Shown: positions 9,115-18,827, numbered from the stretch's first letter. The stretch: 64,000 nt of DNA from Acidobacteriota bacterium (GCA_018268855.1 JAFDVR010000004.1:1-64000), one strand, 5' to 3'. Notes: generated by a model not told the origin, from the letters alone. Translations and numbers: made by a program.

Positions 9115-9786
9115 ATGGCGCACAGCGACTTCTCCATCTCGATCACAGACAAAGCTGTCGATGTACGCTATACACCGTCAGTAACTGATCCGCGTGGAAA
9201 GCTTTTTGGGTTCATTTTCACCGCCATCGTGCTTGTCGCGCTTGCCTGTGCCGTCCTGTTCTTGCCAGGTAAACACGGGGATCCGAGTATGTGGCATGAT
9301 CTGGCGAACGCTCCTGCGAGTTCGTCCGGGGTCTTGATACCCGTCGCCGGACTTACGCTTTTCATAGGACTGTTCGGCTGGCAAGGATTTCGCTATGCTC
9401 GCGCAGCGTGGCCCTCTGACGAAACCTTTCACTGTGATCGCGAATCAATCGCCATATCGCGGATACCATGGCTTAATTTCTCCAATCGTGTTTGGCGCAC
9501 GTATACCTATCCGCTTACGGAAGTGAGTGCTATTCGCTTTGCAGTTATCGCATCCGCGAAGGGACGCCAGATCTGGGGCCTTCGCTTCCGAGCGCATGGC
9601 CGTCGGTGGGCACTTCCCGGCCTCGAAGCCCCGGAAGCAAAAACGATTCTTACAGGACTTAAAGCACTCGGAGCAGATGTCCTCGACGATCCCAAGCTAG
9701 ACAAACGAATCAAGCAAACTCTCGAGATGCGATTCGGCGATACCAGTTGGATGGACAGTAGCTGGATGGATCCAAACAAGCAGTAA
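9115..9786 (+). CDS. hypothetical membrane protein with two membrane helices
   Basis: A 223-aa protein I do not recognise. A short N-terminal segment is followed by two hydrophobic helices (about 33-50 and 75-92) and then a soluble domain of ~125 residues. That domain contains a TYPLTEVSAIRF block and GLRFRAHGRRWALPG, a layout like PH-domain-type membrane proteins (bPH2/YdbT-like), but this is only a pattern resemblance. The tail carries a near tandem repeat, SWMDSSWMDP. Preceded by ~190 bp divergent from the monooxygenase gene; AGAAGC lies just before the ATG. Confidence 0.6.
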   Translation: MAHSDFSISITDKAVDVRYTPSVTDPRGKLFGFIFTAIVLVALACAVLFLPGKHGDPSMWHDLANAPASSSGVLIPVAGLTLFIGLFGWQGFRYARAAWPSDETFHCDRESIAISRIPWLNFSNRVWRTYTYPLTEVSAIRFAVIASAKGRQIWGLRFRAHGRRWALPGLEAPEAKTILTGLKALGADVLDDPKLDKRIKQTLEMRFGDTSWMDSSWMDPNKQ

Positions 9787-9946
9787 GTCGCCTGAGATGA
9801 CGCCAGCCTGTACGCTTAAGCCTAGACTCTGGCGGGCCACATTCCCCATGCGGTCTTCGAAGGCTGGACGGACTAGTTACGATAGGCTTCCATTCAGCGT
9901 TCATCGCTTCGGAACGTCTAGTCTCTCCTTCCATTACACTTCTCCC

Positions 9947-11122
9947 ATGCGAAACACGGTAGCCGCCCTCGTCCTGCTTACTTCCTTCGCCTACGCGCAA
10001 GCGCCCGCCAAACAAGCTGCGAAAAAAGTCGCCACCATCAACCCGGCCGCGCGCGCTGCGGCCCTCGCGCTCAAGTCACCGGAGGTGCATCCTGACCGCA
10101 CTGTAACCTTCCGCTATCGTGCGCCGAATGCGAAACAGGTGGAAATTTATCTCGAAGGCCGCATCGACAACATGCCTATGACGAAGGACGCGCAGGGCGT
10201 CTGGACACTGACTGTCGGTCCGCTTGAGCCTGAGTATTACGGTTATCGCGTGATCGCGGATGACGTGAAGCACCTCGATCCGATGGATCCGAACATCCGC
10301 ACCAATCTGCAGTCGCCGTCGAGCTTCTTTCTCATCCCGGGCAATCCGCCGCGCGCGTGGGAGCGCACCGATGTTCCGCACGGCGAGGTGCATCACCATC
10401 TCTATCGCTCCAAGCTGGCGAACGACGACCGCGATATCTGGGTCTACACGCCGCCCAACTATGACGAGCACCGCAAGGAGAAGTACCCCGTGCTGTACCT
10501 GCTGCACGGCTACTCCGACGATGCGGAAGGCTGGATCACCAACGGCAACGCGAACTACATCCTGGACAACCTGATCGCCGAGGGCAAGGTGAAGCCCATG
10601 GTCATCGTGATGCCGCTCGCCTACGGCACCATGGAGATGATCACCAAGGGCTGGAATGTCTGGACCGGCAAGTACGAAGTGCCTACGCGTAACCAGGAGA
10701 TGTTCGCCGACCAGCTCATCCACGAAGTGCTGCCGCTCGCAGAATCGAAGTACAACATTGCGACGGACGCCGCGCACCGAGCAATCGCCGGTCTTTCCAT
10801 GGGCGGAGGACACACGCTCTACACCGGCCTCAACCATCCGGATGTCTTCGGCTACGTCGCCGCCATGTCGTCGGCCATCATCAACAAGGACTACGACCAC
10901 GCCTACTCCGGCCGCAACAAGGCCCGGCTGAAGCTTTTCTGGATCTCCTGCGGAACGGAAGACAGCCTCATCAAGACCAACCGCGACTTTGAGGCATGGG
11001 CCAAAACGAACGTGAATGCCGAAGCCGTCAGCATCAACGAGACACCTGGCATGCACACCTGGCTCGTCTGGCGGCAAAACCTGATCTCGATTGCCCCCAT
11101 GCTGTTCACGCAAAAAATGTGA
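9947..11122 (+). CDS. secreted esterase (PF00756 family) with N-terminal E-set/CBM48-like domain
   Basis: A 391-aa protein from the ATG at 9947, which begins a clear signal peptide (RNTVAALVLLTSFAYAQAPA). The open frame extends to 9797, but that part is not secretory-like. Residues ~45-150 form an Ig-like E-set domain (VTFRYRAPNAKQVEIYLEG, WTLTVGPLEPEYYGYRV). The C-terminal esterase D-type fold has YPVLYLLHGYSDDAEGW, nucleophile S284 in GLSMGGG, an acid in CGTEDSLIK and H370 in GMHTW. It is similar in layout to acidobacterial feruloyl/acetyl-xylan esterases and enterochelin esterases; plant-polymer ester cleavage is the likely role. A terminator follows at 11182. Confidence 0.88.
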   Translation: MRNTVAALVLLTSFAYAQAPAKQAAKKVATINPAARAAALALKSPEVHPDRTVTFRYRAPNAKQVEIYLEGRIDNMPMTKDAQGVWTLTVGPLEPEYYGYRVIADDVKHLDPMDPNIRTNLQSPSSFFLIPGNPPRAWERTDVPHGEVHHHLYRSKLANDDRDIWVYTPPNYDEHRKEKYPVLYLLHGYSDDAEGWITNGNANYILDNLIAEGKVKPMVIVMPLAYGTMEMITKGWNVWTGKYEVPTRNQEMFADQLIHEVLPLAESKYNIATDAAHRAIAGLSMGGGHTLYTGLNHPDVFGYVAAMSSAIINKDYDHAYSGRNKARLKLFWISCGTEDSLIKTNRDFEAWAKTNVNAEAVSINETPGMHTWLVWRQNLISIAPMLFTQKM

Positions 11123-11181
11123 CTATCTTTGGGGGTATTCTGCATTTTTCTGCCCTATTCTTCGCAATTTCAAACAGAAAG

Positions 11182-11213
11182 AACGCGGATTTTCCAAGAG
11201 AATCCGCGTTTTT
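11182..11213 (+). terminator. rho-independent terminator after the esterase
   Basis: 10-bp arms AACGCGGATT (11182-11191) and AATCCGCGTT (11201-11210) with a 9-nt loop, followed by TTT. It separates the esterase from valS. Confidence 0.75.
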
Positions 11214-11251
11214 ACGCGTTTTGGGCGCATCGACTTTAAAATAGAAAGTCC

Positions 11252-13984
11252 ATGCCCAACGAACTTCCCAAAGCCTACGACCCCGCCGCCATCGAAGAAA
11301 AATGGGCGGACTTCTGGGTCCGCGAACACCTCTTCGACGTTCCTTCAGAAAATCTGGACGGGCAGCGTAACTTCGTCCAACTGCTTCCGCCGCCGAACGT
11401 TACGGGCCGCCTCCACATGGGGCACATGCTCAACCAGACGGAGATGGACATCCTCGCGCGTTGGCACCGCATGAGCGGCGAGCGCTCGCTGTGGGTGCCC
11501 GGCACCGACCACGCCGGCATTGCCACGCAGATGATGGTGGAGCGCCAGCTCGCCAGCGAAGGCAAAAAGCGCGAGGACTTTACCCGCGAAGCCTTCACCG
11601 ACCGCGTGTGGGAATGGAAGCGCCAGTACGGCAGCGCCATCACCGATCAGATGCGCCGCCTCGGTGCATCGGTCGATTGGTCGCGCGAGTACTTCACCAT
11701 GGACGACAACCTGTCCACCGCGGTGAAGGAGTGCTTCGTCAAGCTGTGGGAGCAGGGACTCATCTATCGCGGCGCGTACATCGTGAACTGGGACCCCGTG
11801 CAGCAGACTGCCGTTAGTGATCTCGAAGTGGTGCATGAGGAGCGCGCGGGCAAGCTGTATCACATCCGCTATCCGCTTGCGGATGGCAGCGGATCGATTG
11901 TGATTGCGACGACGCGGCCGGAGACGATGCTCGGCGACGTGGCCGTTGCCGTGAATCCGAATGATGAGCGATATAAGGCCCTCATAGGCAAAAAGCTGCA
12001 ATTGCCGTTAGTGAATCGTGAGATTCCAGTGATTGCAGACGACTGGGCGAATCCTGAGTTTGGTACCGGTGCGGTGAAGGTGACGCCTGCGCACGATCCG
12101 AACGACTTCGCCATTGGCGAGCGGCACAACCTGCAGCAGCTTGTGATCATGGATACGCGCGCGCAGATCGATCTGCCCGGCTCGCCTTATCACGGCATGG
12201 ACCGCTACGTTGCGCGTGAAAAGATTCTTGCCGACCTAGAAGCTGCCGGTCTGCTGGTTGAGATCAAAGATCACGCGATGGCGATTGCGCTCTCGCAGCG
12301 CAGCGGCGCTGTGATCGAGCCGCGTCTTTCCATGCAGTGGTTCCTTAAGATTCAGACGCTCGCCGACAAGGCCATGGCCGCGGTGGAAGAAGGCCACATC
12401 AAGTTCACGCCCGCGAACTACGCGAAGACGTACTTCGAGTGGATGCGCAACATCCATGACTGGTGCATCTCGCGCCAGTTGTGGTGGGGACACCGTATTC
12501 CTGCGTGGCACTGCGACGAGTGTGGCAAGCTGACCGTCGTGCGCGAGACGCCGAACGCCTGCGAGCACTGCAAGTCCGGCAGCATCACGCAGGAGACCGA
12601 CGTGCTCGACACATGGTTCTCCTCGGGTCTGCTTCCCTTCACCGTGTTTGGATGGCCGAAGCAGACGACCGACCTGGCGGAGTTCTATCCGACTGACCTG
12701 CTGGTTACGGGCTTCGACATTCTGTTCTTCTGGGTTGCGCGCATGATCATGCTGGGCACGCACTTTATGCTCGATGTGCCCATGCCCGACGGCAGCAAGC
12801 GCACGCTCAAGGATGCTGTGCCCTTCCGCGATGTGTACATCCACGCCCTGGTGCGTGATGCCGATCGGCAGAAGATGTCGAAGACCAAGGGCAATGTGAT
12901 CGATCCGATCGAGATCATCACCAAGTACGGAACGGATGCCGTGCGCTTTACGCTTGCATCGCAGGCGTCGCCCGGTACGGACATCGCCTTCAACGAGGCG
13001 CGCACCGAAGGCTATCGTGCGTTTGCGAACAAGATTTGGAACGCGGCGCGCTTCCTGTTTATGAACATCGAGCGCGCAAAGACTGCGGGTTACAAGATGA
13101 ACATGGGCGCAGCGGCCAAGGTGGAGTATCTGCCGCACATCACGCCTGTGGAGACTCGATGGATCTTTGCGCGCATGCGCGATGTTTCCACTGAAGTTGA
13201 TCGCGCGCTTAGTGAGTATCGTTTTGACGAAGCGGCGAACGCTGTCTACCAGTTCTTCTGGGGCGAGTTCTGCGACTGGTATCTGGAACTGGTGAAGCTG
13301 CGGCTTGAGTTTGTGGGAGGCATCCAGAATCCTGAAACAGCGCTCTCACTCGCTGCTCTTGTCGGTATCTTTGAATCGGCGCTCAGGCTGCTCTCGCCAT
13401 TTATGCCGTTCCTTACAGAAGAGATCTGGCAGGCACTGTACGACGGCAACGCTCCGGCGAAGTCCATCGCGCTCACGCATTATCCGCAGGCAGACGACTT
13501 CCCTGCCGACGAGGGCGCGGTGGAGACGATGAATCTGTTGCAGGAGATGATCGTCACCGTGCGCGCTCTGCGCAAGGAGCTTGGCGTGCCGGAGAAGGAA
13601 GCTGCGCCAATCATCGTCCATGCGGACAACCGCATCTGCGCGCTCGCCGACAGCAATCGCGACATGTTGGCCAGGCTGGCGCGTGTCTCTGACGTAGAGT
13701 TCGCCACTGAGCCTCTGACTGGAGCGAATGCACGCGCTGCTACGGGCTTTGACGTGGCTGTTGTTTACGAGAAACAGATCGACGTCGTTGCCGAACGCGA
13801 GCGTCTCACGAAAGAAATTGCGAAGCTGACCAAGGGGCTGGAAGCAGCGCAGCGGCAGCTTGGCAATGAAGGCTTTGTTGCCAAGGCGCCGGCGCATGTG
13901 GTGGAAGGCCTGAAGAAACAGCAGGCTGAGACGCAGAATCTGTACGACAAGGCTAAAGCCGCGCTGGAGGCGCTTCCGCAATAA
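11252..13984 (+). CDS. valS: valyl-tRNA synthetase
   Basis: A 910-aa class Ia aminoacyl-tRNA synthetase that charges tRNA-Val. The HIGH-type motif is HMGH (55-58, in PPPNVTGRLHMGHML) and the KMSKS-type motif is KMSKT (541-545). The central editing domain (about 200-340) removes mischarged Thr. A Cys-rich insertion (CDECGKLTV...CEHCKSG) is a probable zinc site. The C-terminal ~65 residues form the tRNA-contacting coiled coil (ERLTKEIAKLTKGLEAAQRQLG). Length is normal. A TAAAAT box at 11237-11242 lies only 10 nt before the ATG, so the message may be nearly leaderless; no strong Shine-Dalgarno is seen. Confidence 0.97.
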   Translation: MPNELPKAYDPAAIEEKWADFWVREHLFDVPSENLDGQRNFVQLLPPPNVTGRLHMGHMLNQTEMDILARWHRMSGERSLWVPGTDHAGIATQMMVERQLASEGKKREDFTREAFTDRVWEWKRQYGSAITDQMRRLGASVDWSREYFTMDDNLSTAVKECFVKLWEQGLIYRGAYIVNWDPVQQTAVSDLEVVHEERAGKLYHIRYPLADGSGSIVIATTRPETMLGDVAVAVNPNDERYKALIGKKLQLPLVNREIPVIADDWANPEFGTGAVKVTPAHDPNDFAIGERHNLQQLVIMDTRAQIDLPGSPYHGMDRYVAREKILADLEAAGLLVEIKDHAMAIALSQRSGAVIEPRLSMQWFLKIQTLADKAMAAVEEGHIKFTPANYAKTYFEWMRNIHDWCISRQLWWGHRIPAWHCDECGKLTVVRETPNACEHCKSGSITQETDVLDTWFSSGLLPFTVFGWPKQTTDLAEFYPTDLLVTGFDILFFWVARMIMLGTHFMLDVPMPDGSKRTLKDAVPFRDVYIHALVRDADRQKMSKTKGNVIDPIEIITKYGTDAVRFTLASQASPGTDIAFNEARTEGYRAFANKIWNAARFLFMNIERAKTAGYKMNMGAAAKVEYLPHITPVETRWIFARMRDVSTEVDRALSEYRFDEAANAVYQFFWGEFCDWYLELVKLRLEFVGGIQNPETALSLAALVGIFESALRLLSPFMPFLTEEIWQALYDGNAPAKSIALTHYPQADDFPADEGAVETMNLLQEMIVTVRALRKELGVPEKEAAPIIVHADNRICALADSNRDMLARLARVSDVEFATEPLTGANARAATGFDVAVVYEKQIDVVAERERLTKEIAKLTKGLEAAQRQLGNEGFVAKAPAHVVEGLKKQQAETQNLYDKAKAALEALPQ

Positions 13985-14292
13985 CGAAAGTTTATCTAGC
14001 AATCATGCGAGCATCCGTGCTGCCCATACAGGGGTTGTGACTGACGTGAGATAAACGTCCTAATTTACAGGATCAGCACATACAATCTAATTCCACGAAA
14101 ATCATGAGGGTGCTAAACAGAAATTGATCTGCCAATCTCCTCAGAAAACGACAGCATTTCACCACTGCATTGAATCTCTTTCGATATACGGGTGATATGA
14201 TTTCTTGGCGCTATCCTCTTGCCGTTCTCTTTTCATGCAGGCATCTTGCTTCACTTTGTTTGCTTTGGGTCGTCGTTGTGCCGACGGAAGAC
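13985..14292. other. intergenic region, no recognised feature
   Basis: About 300 bp between valS and the next plus-strand gene, visibly more AT-rich than its surroundings. No tRNA, strong terminator or repeat was found. If the downstream gene starts at one of its earlier in-frame codons (14170 or 14197) this gap shrinks. Confidence 0.4.
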
Positions 14293-15756
14293 ATGCTTAC
14301 CAATTCGAGTCTGCATACTCCACATCGGAGAGCAACACCGTTGCTGTGGATAGCCGTTTCCATTGTTCTGGTTGCCGCTCTTGCTTACGGCTTTTCTTTA
14401 GGGCACTATCCGACCTTTTATATCGATGATGCATTCTTTGCCTATCCGGCAATAAAAGCTTCTCTTGGGGGATCTCTCACTTATCAAGTCAGCAGTTCGG
14501 CCCCATATGCGCAGGAACTATGGGCATATCATGGACCACTCTTCCCTCACATTCTGACCGTTTTATTCCGCATCTTCGGATTCAGTGCTACGGCATCGCG
14601 ATTACCCAATTTCGTGGGTGGCTGGCTGGCAGCGCTTGTAATGGTCGTGTTTCTATGGCGACGTGGGTATACCTTCGCCTGTCTTGTCTTAGCAGTTTTG
14701 TGGTGTGGTGATCGTGCTCCTCAAGAAATAATGTACGGCCGGATGGATGGTCTTGCTCTTCTACTTTTGGTGTTGAATTTTGGATTGCTGACAAAGTGTC
14801 TTGAGCGAGGCTCAACCGTTTTTGCGTGTGCCGCAGGCCTACTCTACGGCCTGACATCCCTGCTAAATCCCCTTTGCGCTGTTTTCGGGCTCACTTCGAT
14901 GCTGCTCTTGATTCTTATGCGTCGAATTAGGGAAACGATCGGATGTGCAATCGGTCTTCTCCTTAACATCCCCATCCTGTTCGGCTTATGGGAATTCCAC
15001 GTACACGATGGTATTGCTCAATTTCTGTGGCACGCACATCGCCTGCAAAATGAAACGGCGCTGCACAGCTTCATCCATATGGTTGTCGTGCTACGTTGGA
15101 GCCGCTACTGGTTTCTTTTGATGGTTATTTGTGCGGTATGGCTGATTGCTGCCACAGGACGAAGATTCGTCCGTGACGGGATTCAATCCCAGGAGAGCCG
15201 TCCTGAGTTTGTTCTTGCCGCAGCTTTTACGCTAAGTGCACTTCCCATAATATTCCGGGCTTCAACGCACCCTTACTACATCGTCTACTTCTCCATGTGG
15301 CCAATGATAGCTTTGGCCCTGCTCTTCCAAACTGCGTGGAGAAAATACCGCGTAATCGCAATAACCATCATTCTCGTCTGGTGTAGTTCGGCAGCCTGGA
15401 ATGGATTACGGCTGCGTGAGGCCGTGAAGTACTATCGCGGGCTCAATAACGACGCCTTGGTCTCCATCATCAATACCAGGATTCCTGCCGATCAAGAGAT
15501 TGTTGCAACGCCCGAGTTATATGCGATTCCGTTAGAGGCGAATCATTCCAACTTCGATCTGACCGCATGGTTCCCTGAAAGGCAGGACATTTGCCATGTC
15601 TGTTACCTGCTCATGACCGAGCAGGAATATAAGGATGCGAGCTACGTAGCACGTCCTAATATGGCGAAGCGTAGCCTTCTCTATTCCGGACCCGCCTTCC
15701 CAGGAACTGGGCCGCTTCAATATCCCATTGTGGTGCTTTCTCCAGAGTCTCCATAA
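14293..15756 (+). CDS. GT-C family (PMT/ArnT-like) membrane glycosyltransferase
   Basis: A 487-aa polytopic protein. I chose the start at 14293 because the first helix (about 16-34) then places the acidic pair D45-D46 (TFYIDDAFFAYPAIKA) in the first extracytoplasmic loop, as in GT39/GT83 enzymes using lipid-linked sugars. Starts at 14170 or 14197 would add an extra helix and break this topology. About ten further helices follow, then a soluble C-terminal part with NNDALVSIINTRIPADQEIVATPELY. Base composition is more AT-rich than flanking genes, which suggests transfer. Donor and acceptor are unknown. It is a single gene convergent with the small membrane protein at 15813. Confidence 0.7.
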   Translation: MLTNSSLHTPHRRATPLLWIAVSIVLVAALAYGFSLGHYPTFYIDDAFFAYPAIKASLGGSLTYQVSSSAPYAQELWAYHGPLFPHILTVLFRIFGFSATASRLPNFVGGWLAALVMVVFLWRRGYTFACLVLAVLWCGDRAPQEIMYGRMDGLALLLLVLNFGLLTKCLERGSTVFACAAGLLYGLTSLLNPLCAVFGLTSMLLLILMRRIRETIGCAIGLLLNIPILFGLWEFHVHDGIAQFLWHAHRLQNETALHSFIHMVVVLRWSRYWFLLMVICAVWLIAATGRRFVRDGIQSQESRPEFVLAAAFTLSALPIIFRASTHPYYIVYFSMWPMIALALLFQTAWRKYRVIAITIILVWCSSAAWNGLRLREAVKYYRGLNNDALVSIINTRIPADQEIVATPELYAIPLEANHSNFDLTAWFPERQDICHVCYLLMTEQEYKDASYVARPNMAKRSLLYSGPAFPGTGPLQYPIVVLSPESP

Positions 15757-15812
15757 TGAATCTGACAGCAGTAGCATGCTTTCCTGTTGTTGGGAAAACG
15801 GCTCTATCCCAA

Positions 15813-16208
15813 TCACCCCGATGTTCCGTTCGCGCGCTGTTCTTCTTTCACCGCTATCTCTACATTTTCGTGCTTAATGTCCAGCCGCAGCCGGTTATAG
15901 AAGCTCATATAAATATTCGCCACAAACACCAACGCAAACAGCGCCAGCACATACCCGCGCCAACCCGCATAGAGAAGCTGAAAATGGCTCATCCACAGCG
16001 CGAGAAGAGCGACATAATGACTAAAACAGTACTCGCACGTAAAGAGATAGAAAAATTTTCGAGCAAATATAGACTTCCGCTTCTGCGAACACCGTTTGCA
16101 GAACTCGCGCGGCTCACGGAAGATTTCTTCATGCGTCACAGTCCATGCAACGCAGGCAACGGGCAGGGCAAGTAGTAACAAGACAGCGAACTGTTGCGAA
16201 AGGGGCAT
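15813..16208 (-). CDS. small membrane protein with two CxxC motifs
   Basis: A 131-aa protein of unknown function. The reading frame stays open up to 17228, but that extension is antisense to nadC. The start at 16208 has a good GGGAGAG Shine-Dalgarno 3 nt upstream and begins a hydrophobic helix (about 7-25). Two cysteine pairs follow, in FCKRCSQKRK and FTCEYCFSHYV, then two more helices (about 65-80 and 88-108) and a charged C-terminus. The CxxC pairs suggest metal or thiol chemistry at the membrane, but I recognise no family. It is divergent from nadC (87 bp). Confidence 0.75.
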   Translation of the reverse strand: MPLSQQFAVLLLLALPVACVAWTVTHEEIFREPREFCKRCSQKRKSIFARKFFYLFTCEYCFSHYVALLALWMSHFQLLYAGWRGYVLALFALVFVANIYMSFYNRLRLDIKHENVEIAVKEEQRANGTSG

Positions 16209-16295
16209 TGACTCTCCCGATGCGATTCCGCATCCTATGGCCGTATACCGGCTCTGTGGGTTGGATGCACGGCAGCGGTATGAAAGCGAGATGCG

Positions 16296-17189
16296 ATGGA
16301 CTGGAAGAGTAAGAAAGTAGCGGCAATTCTGGAAGGCGCACTCGCAGAAGACCGCGCCACACACGATGTAACCTCGCAGCTTACGGTAGACGAGAGCAAA
16401 CGCGCCTCTGCCGCCGTGATTACACGCGAAGAGTGTGTTGTCGCCGGTCTGGGCGTGATAGCAGCCACCTTTGACGCCTATAACCGCATGCAGATTGCCG
16501 GCGGCGGCAAGGCAAACCGCTACGACGTAATTAGCCATCCGGAGATCTTCGACGGCGTCCGCGTAAAGAAAGGCGCCACCATTGCCGTTATTCGCCACAA
16601 TGCGCGCGCCATCCTTGCCTGTGAGCGCGTAATCCTGAACCTGCTGCAACGCATGAGCGGTATTGCCACGCTGACCAACGACTTTGTGAAAGAAGTGCGC
16701 GGCACCAAGGCGCGAGTACTGGATACACGGAAGACCATTCCAGGATTGCGCTTGCTGGACAAATACGCCGTCTGCTGCGGTGGCGGGCAGAACCACCGCC
16801 AGGACTTGCAGGACGGCATTCTGATTAAGCAGAGCCACATCACGCTGGCTGGAGGCATTGCCGCTGCCGTGGAAAGCGCGCTTGCCGGAAAGCGCCCCGG
16901 ACATATTGTGGAGATCGAAGTGCGCTCCGAAGCAGAGACCAAGACCGCGATGGAAGCGGGGGCCGAGGCGCTGCTGTTTGTACAGATGACCACGGACGAA
17001 GTAGCGCGCGCGGTAAAGCTGGCACGTGCCTTGAAGAATGATGTAAAGCTCGAAACCGCCGAACATCTCACGCTCGAAACAGTGCGTGAGTACGCGCAGA
17101 CCGGCGTGGACTTTGTCTCTGTCGGCTCGCTTACCCGCTCGGCCATGGCCTCCGACATCTCTCTGCGCATTACGGCGGACGTGTACTAG
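16296..17189 (+). CDS. nadC: nicotinate-nucleotide pyrophosphorylase (quinolinate phosphoribosyltransferase)
   Basis: A 297-aa cytoplasmic enzyme that converts quinolinate and PRPP to nicotinate mononucleotide, CO2 and PPi in de novo NAD synthesis. The hallmarks are AILACERVILNLLQRMSGIAT, RVLDTRKTIPGLRLLDKYAV, the CCGGGQNHRQDLQDGILIKQSHI block, and the C-terminal FVSVGSLTRSA. Length is normal. First gene of a tightly packed run: birA begins 3 nt after its stop. nadA and nadB are not in the window. Confidence 0.96.
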   Translation: MDWKSKKVAAILEGALAEDRATHDVTSQLTVDESKRASAAVITREECVVAGLGVIAATFDAYNRMQIAGGGKANRYDVISHPEIFDGVRVKKGATIAVIRHNARAILACERVILNLLQRMSGIATLTNDFVKEVRGTKARVLDTRKTIPGLRLLDKYAVCCGGGQNHRQDLQDGILIKQSHITLAGGIAAAVESALAGKRPGHIVEIEVRSEAETKTAMEAGAEALLFVQMTTDEVARAVKLARALKNDVKLETAEHLTLETVREYAQTGVDFVSVGSLTRSAMASDISLRITADVY

Positions 17190-17191
17190 GC

Positions 17192-17986
17192 ATGGCTGCG
17201 GATTCTGATTTGCCAGCGCGCCTGGCACCTGCGCTGGATGGAACGATCTTCAACGGCAGCATCTTTCACTATCCGTCGATCGACTCCACCAATCGTGTGG
17301 CGTTGGAGCGCGCGAAGCTGGGCGGAAACGGCGATATTTTTATTGCTGACGAACAGACCGCCGGTCGCGGCCGCGGCGGCCATACGTGGCACTCTGCTGC
17401 AGACGATGGGCTGTACCTTAGCGTGCTTATCCGTCCAAAATTGAACGCGTCCGATGTACTGAAGATTTCTCTTGCGACAGGCCTTGCGGCACAAGCAGCG
17501 ATTCATCAAGTTACCGGCCTGCACATTGATATCCGCTGGCCGAACGATCTCATCCTCCCCAGTATGGCCGGGCGTAAATGCGGTGGCATTCTTACGGAAA
17601 CCGCGTTGCTGCCCGACGGCGCACTCGCGTACGCAGTGATCGGCATAGGCATCAATCTGAACCAGACAGAGTTGCCCGTTGCGCTGCAACATCTCTCCGC
17701 ATCGTTGCGCATGGCGGCAGGAACCCTGGTTTCTCGCGACGAAGTTGCCGCAGCGCTATTGACGCATCTCTCCAGCGAAATCTCGCGGCTGGAATCTGCA
17801 CCGGAATCCGTGCTTGCTCGCTTTGAAGAAGCCAGCACATGGGCGCACGGCAAACGCGTGTCCGTTGCCGAGGATGAAGGCTATACTGGCACTACAGATG
17901 GCCTAAGTGCGACCGGACTGCTGCGGGTGCGTTGCGACGATGGAAGTGTGCGCGAGGTACGGCACGGCGGAGTGCGAGAGGCCTAA
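17192..17986 (+). CDS. birA: biotin--[acetyl-CoA-carboxylase] ligase
   Basis: A 264-aa biotin protein ligase that activates biotin as biotinyl-AMP and attaches it to the carboxyl-carrier lysine of biotin enzymes. The catalytic core shows STNRVAL, the biotin/ATP loop GRGRGG (58-63), RWPNDL (115-120) with the usual KWPND lysine replaced by Arg, and a KCGGILTE block. A small C-terminal SH3-like domain (about 215-260) follows. There is no N-terminal helix-turn-helix, so this is a class I ligase that cannot act as the biotin operon repressor. It sits between nadC and coaX (9-nt gaps or less), probably in one transcript. Confidence 0.94.
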   Translation: MAADSDLPARLAPALDGTIFNGSIFHYPSIDSTNRVALERAKLGGNGDIFIADEQTAGRGRGGHTWHSAADDGLYLSVLIRPKLNASDVLKISLATGLAAQAAIHQVTGLHIDIRWPNDLILPSMAGRKCGGILTETALLPDGALAYAVIGIGINLNQTELPVALQHLSASLRMAAGTLVSRDEVAAALLTHLSSEISRLESAPESVLARFEEASTWAHGKRVSVAEDEGYTGTTDGLSATGLLRVRCDDGSVREVRHGGVREA

Positions 17987-17994
17987 GGAGACGA

Positions 17995-18822
17995 ATGCTT
18001 CTTGCCATTGACGTTGGCAACTCCAACATGGTGCTTGGCCTTTTCGACCAGGCAGCCTCCGCGGAACAACCCTCTAAACTTCTCAGTTTCTGGCGACTGA
18101 CCACGCCACTCGACAGCACCATCGACGAGCTGCGCATGCGCATCCAGGCCCTCTTTGCGCTGGAAGGCCATGACGTAAACAACGTGCAGGGCATCGCCAT
18201 CGCGTCCGTTGTGCCACCGGTCGATTCCATGCTGCGGCAGGTGTGCGAGAAGGTCTTCAAACAACGCGCGCTCTTTATCGAACCTGGCGTGAAGACGGGT
18301 CTTCCTGTCCTCACCGACAGCCCCGCGGAAGTAGGTGCCGACCGTATTGTGAACTGCGTTGCCGCCTTCGAAAAATTTCACAGTCCCTGCATCGTTGTAG
18401 ACATGGGCACAGCAACTACCTTCGACGTCATCTCCGCAAAGGGCGAGTTCATCGGGGGCGCCATCGCTCCCGGCCTCGGCATCGCAGCCGATGCCCTCTT
18501 TGAAAGCGCCGCACGCCTCACGCGTGTGGAGATCAAGCGGCCCGCAAAGATCATCGGCACCAGCACCATCGACAATATCCAGATCGGCCTCTACTACGGC
18601 TACATCGGCCTCGTCGATGGCATTCTCGATCGCCTCATTACGGAGATGGGCGGCTCCGTAAAAACGGTGGCCACAGGGGGCCTCGCACGACTCATCGCAG
18701 GCGGCTCGAAGCACATCTCCGAAGTAGACGAGATGCTTACGCTTGAAGGCCTGCGCATCATCTACGAGCGCAACCAGGACCGCAACCGCCGCCGCCATCA
18801 TAAACAACTGCAACAGGCATAA
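17995..18822 (+). CDS. coaX: type III pantothenate kinase
   Basis: A 275-aa ASKHA-fold kinase that phosphorylates pantothenate, the first step of CoA synthesis; type III enzymes are not feedback-inhibited by CoA and require a monovalent cation. The start at 17995 is set by AAGGAGACG directly upstream and gives the N-terminal phosphate loop LLAIDVGNSNMVLGLF. Further motifs are GADRIVNCVAAF, VVDMGTATTFDVI and GGAIAPGLGI. The open frame extends to 17932 inside birA, but that part is not conserved-looking. It follows birA by 8 nt, a frequent birA-coaX pairing. Confidence 0.96.
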   Translation: MLLAIDVGNSNMVLGLFDQAASAEQPSKLLSFWRLTTPLDSTIDELRMRIQALFALEGHDVNNVQGIAIASVVPPVDSMLRQVCEKVFKQRALFIEPGVKTGLPVLTDSPAEVGADRIVNCVAAFEKFHSPCIVVDMGTATTFDVISAKGEFIGGAIAPGLGIAADALFESAARLTRVEIKRPAKIIGTSTIDNIQIGLYYGYIGLVDGILDRLITEMGGSVKTVATGGLARLIAGGSKHISEVDEMLTLEGLRIIYERNQDRNRRRHHKQLQQA

Positions 18823-18827
18823 TCGGC

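Noticed and set aside
16209..17228. Upstream extension of the small membrane protein frame to 471 codons
   Set aside because: The extension is antisense to nadC; a good ribosome site supports the start at 16208.
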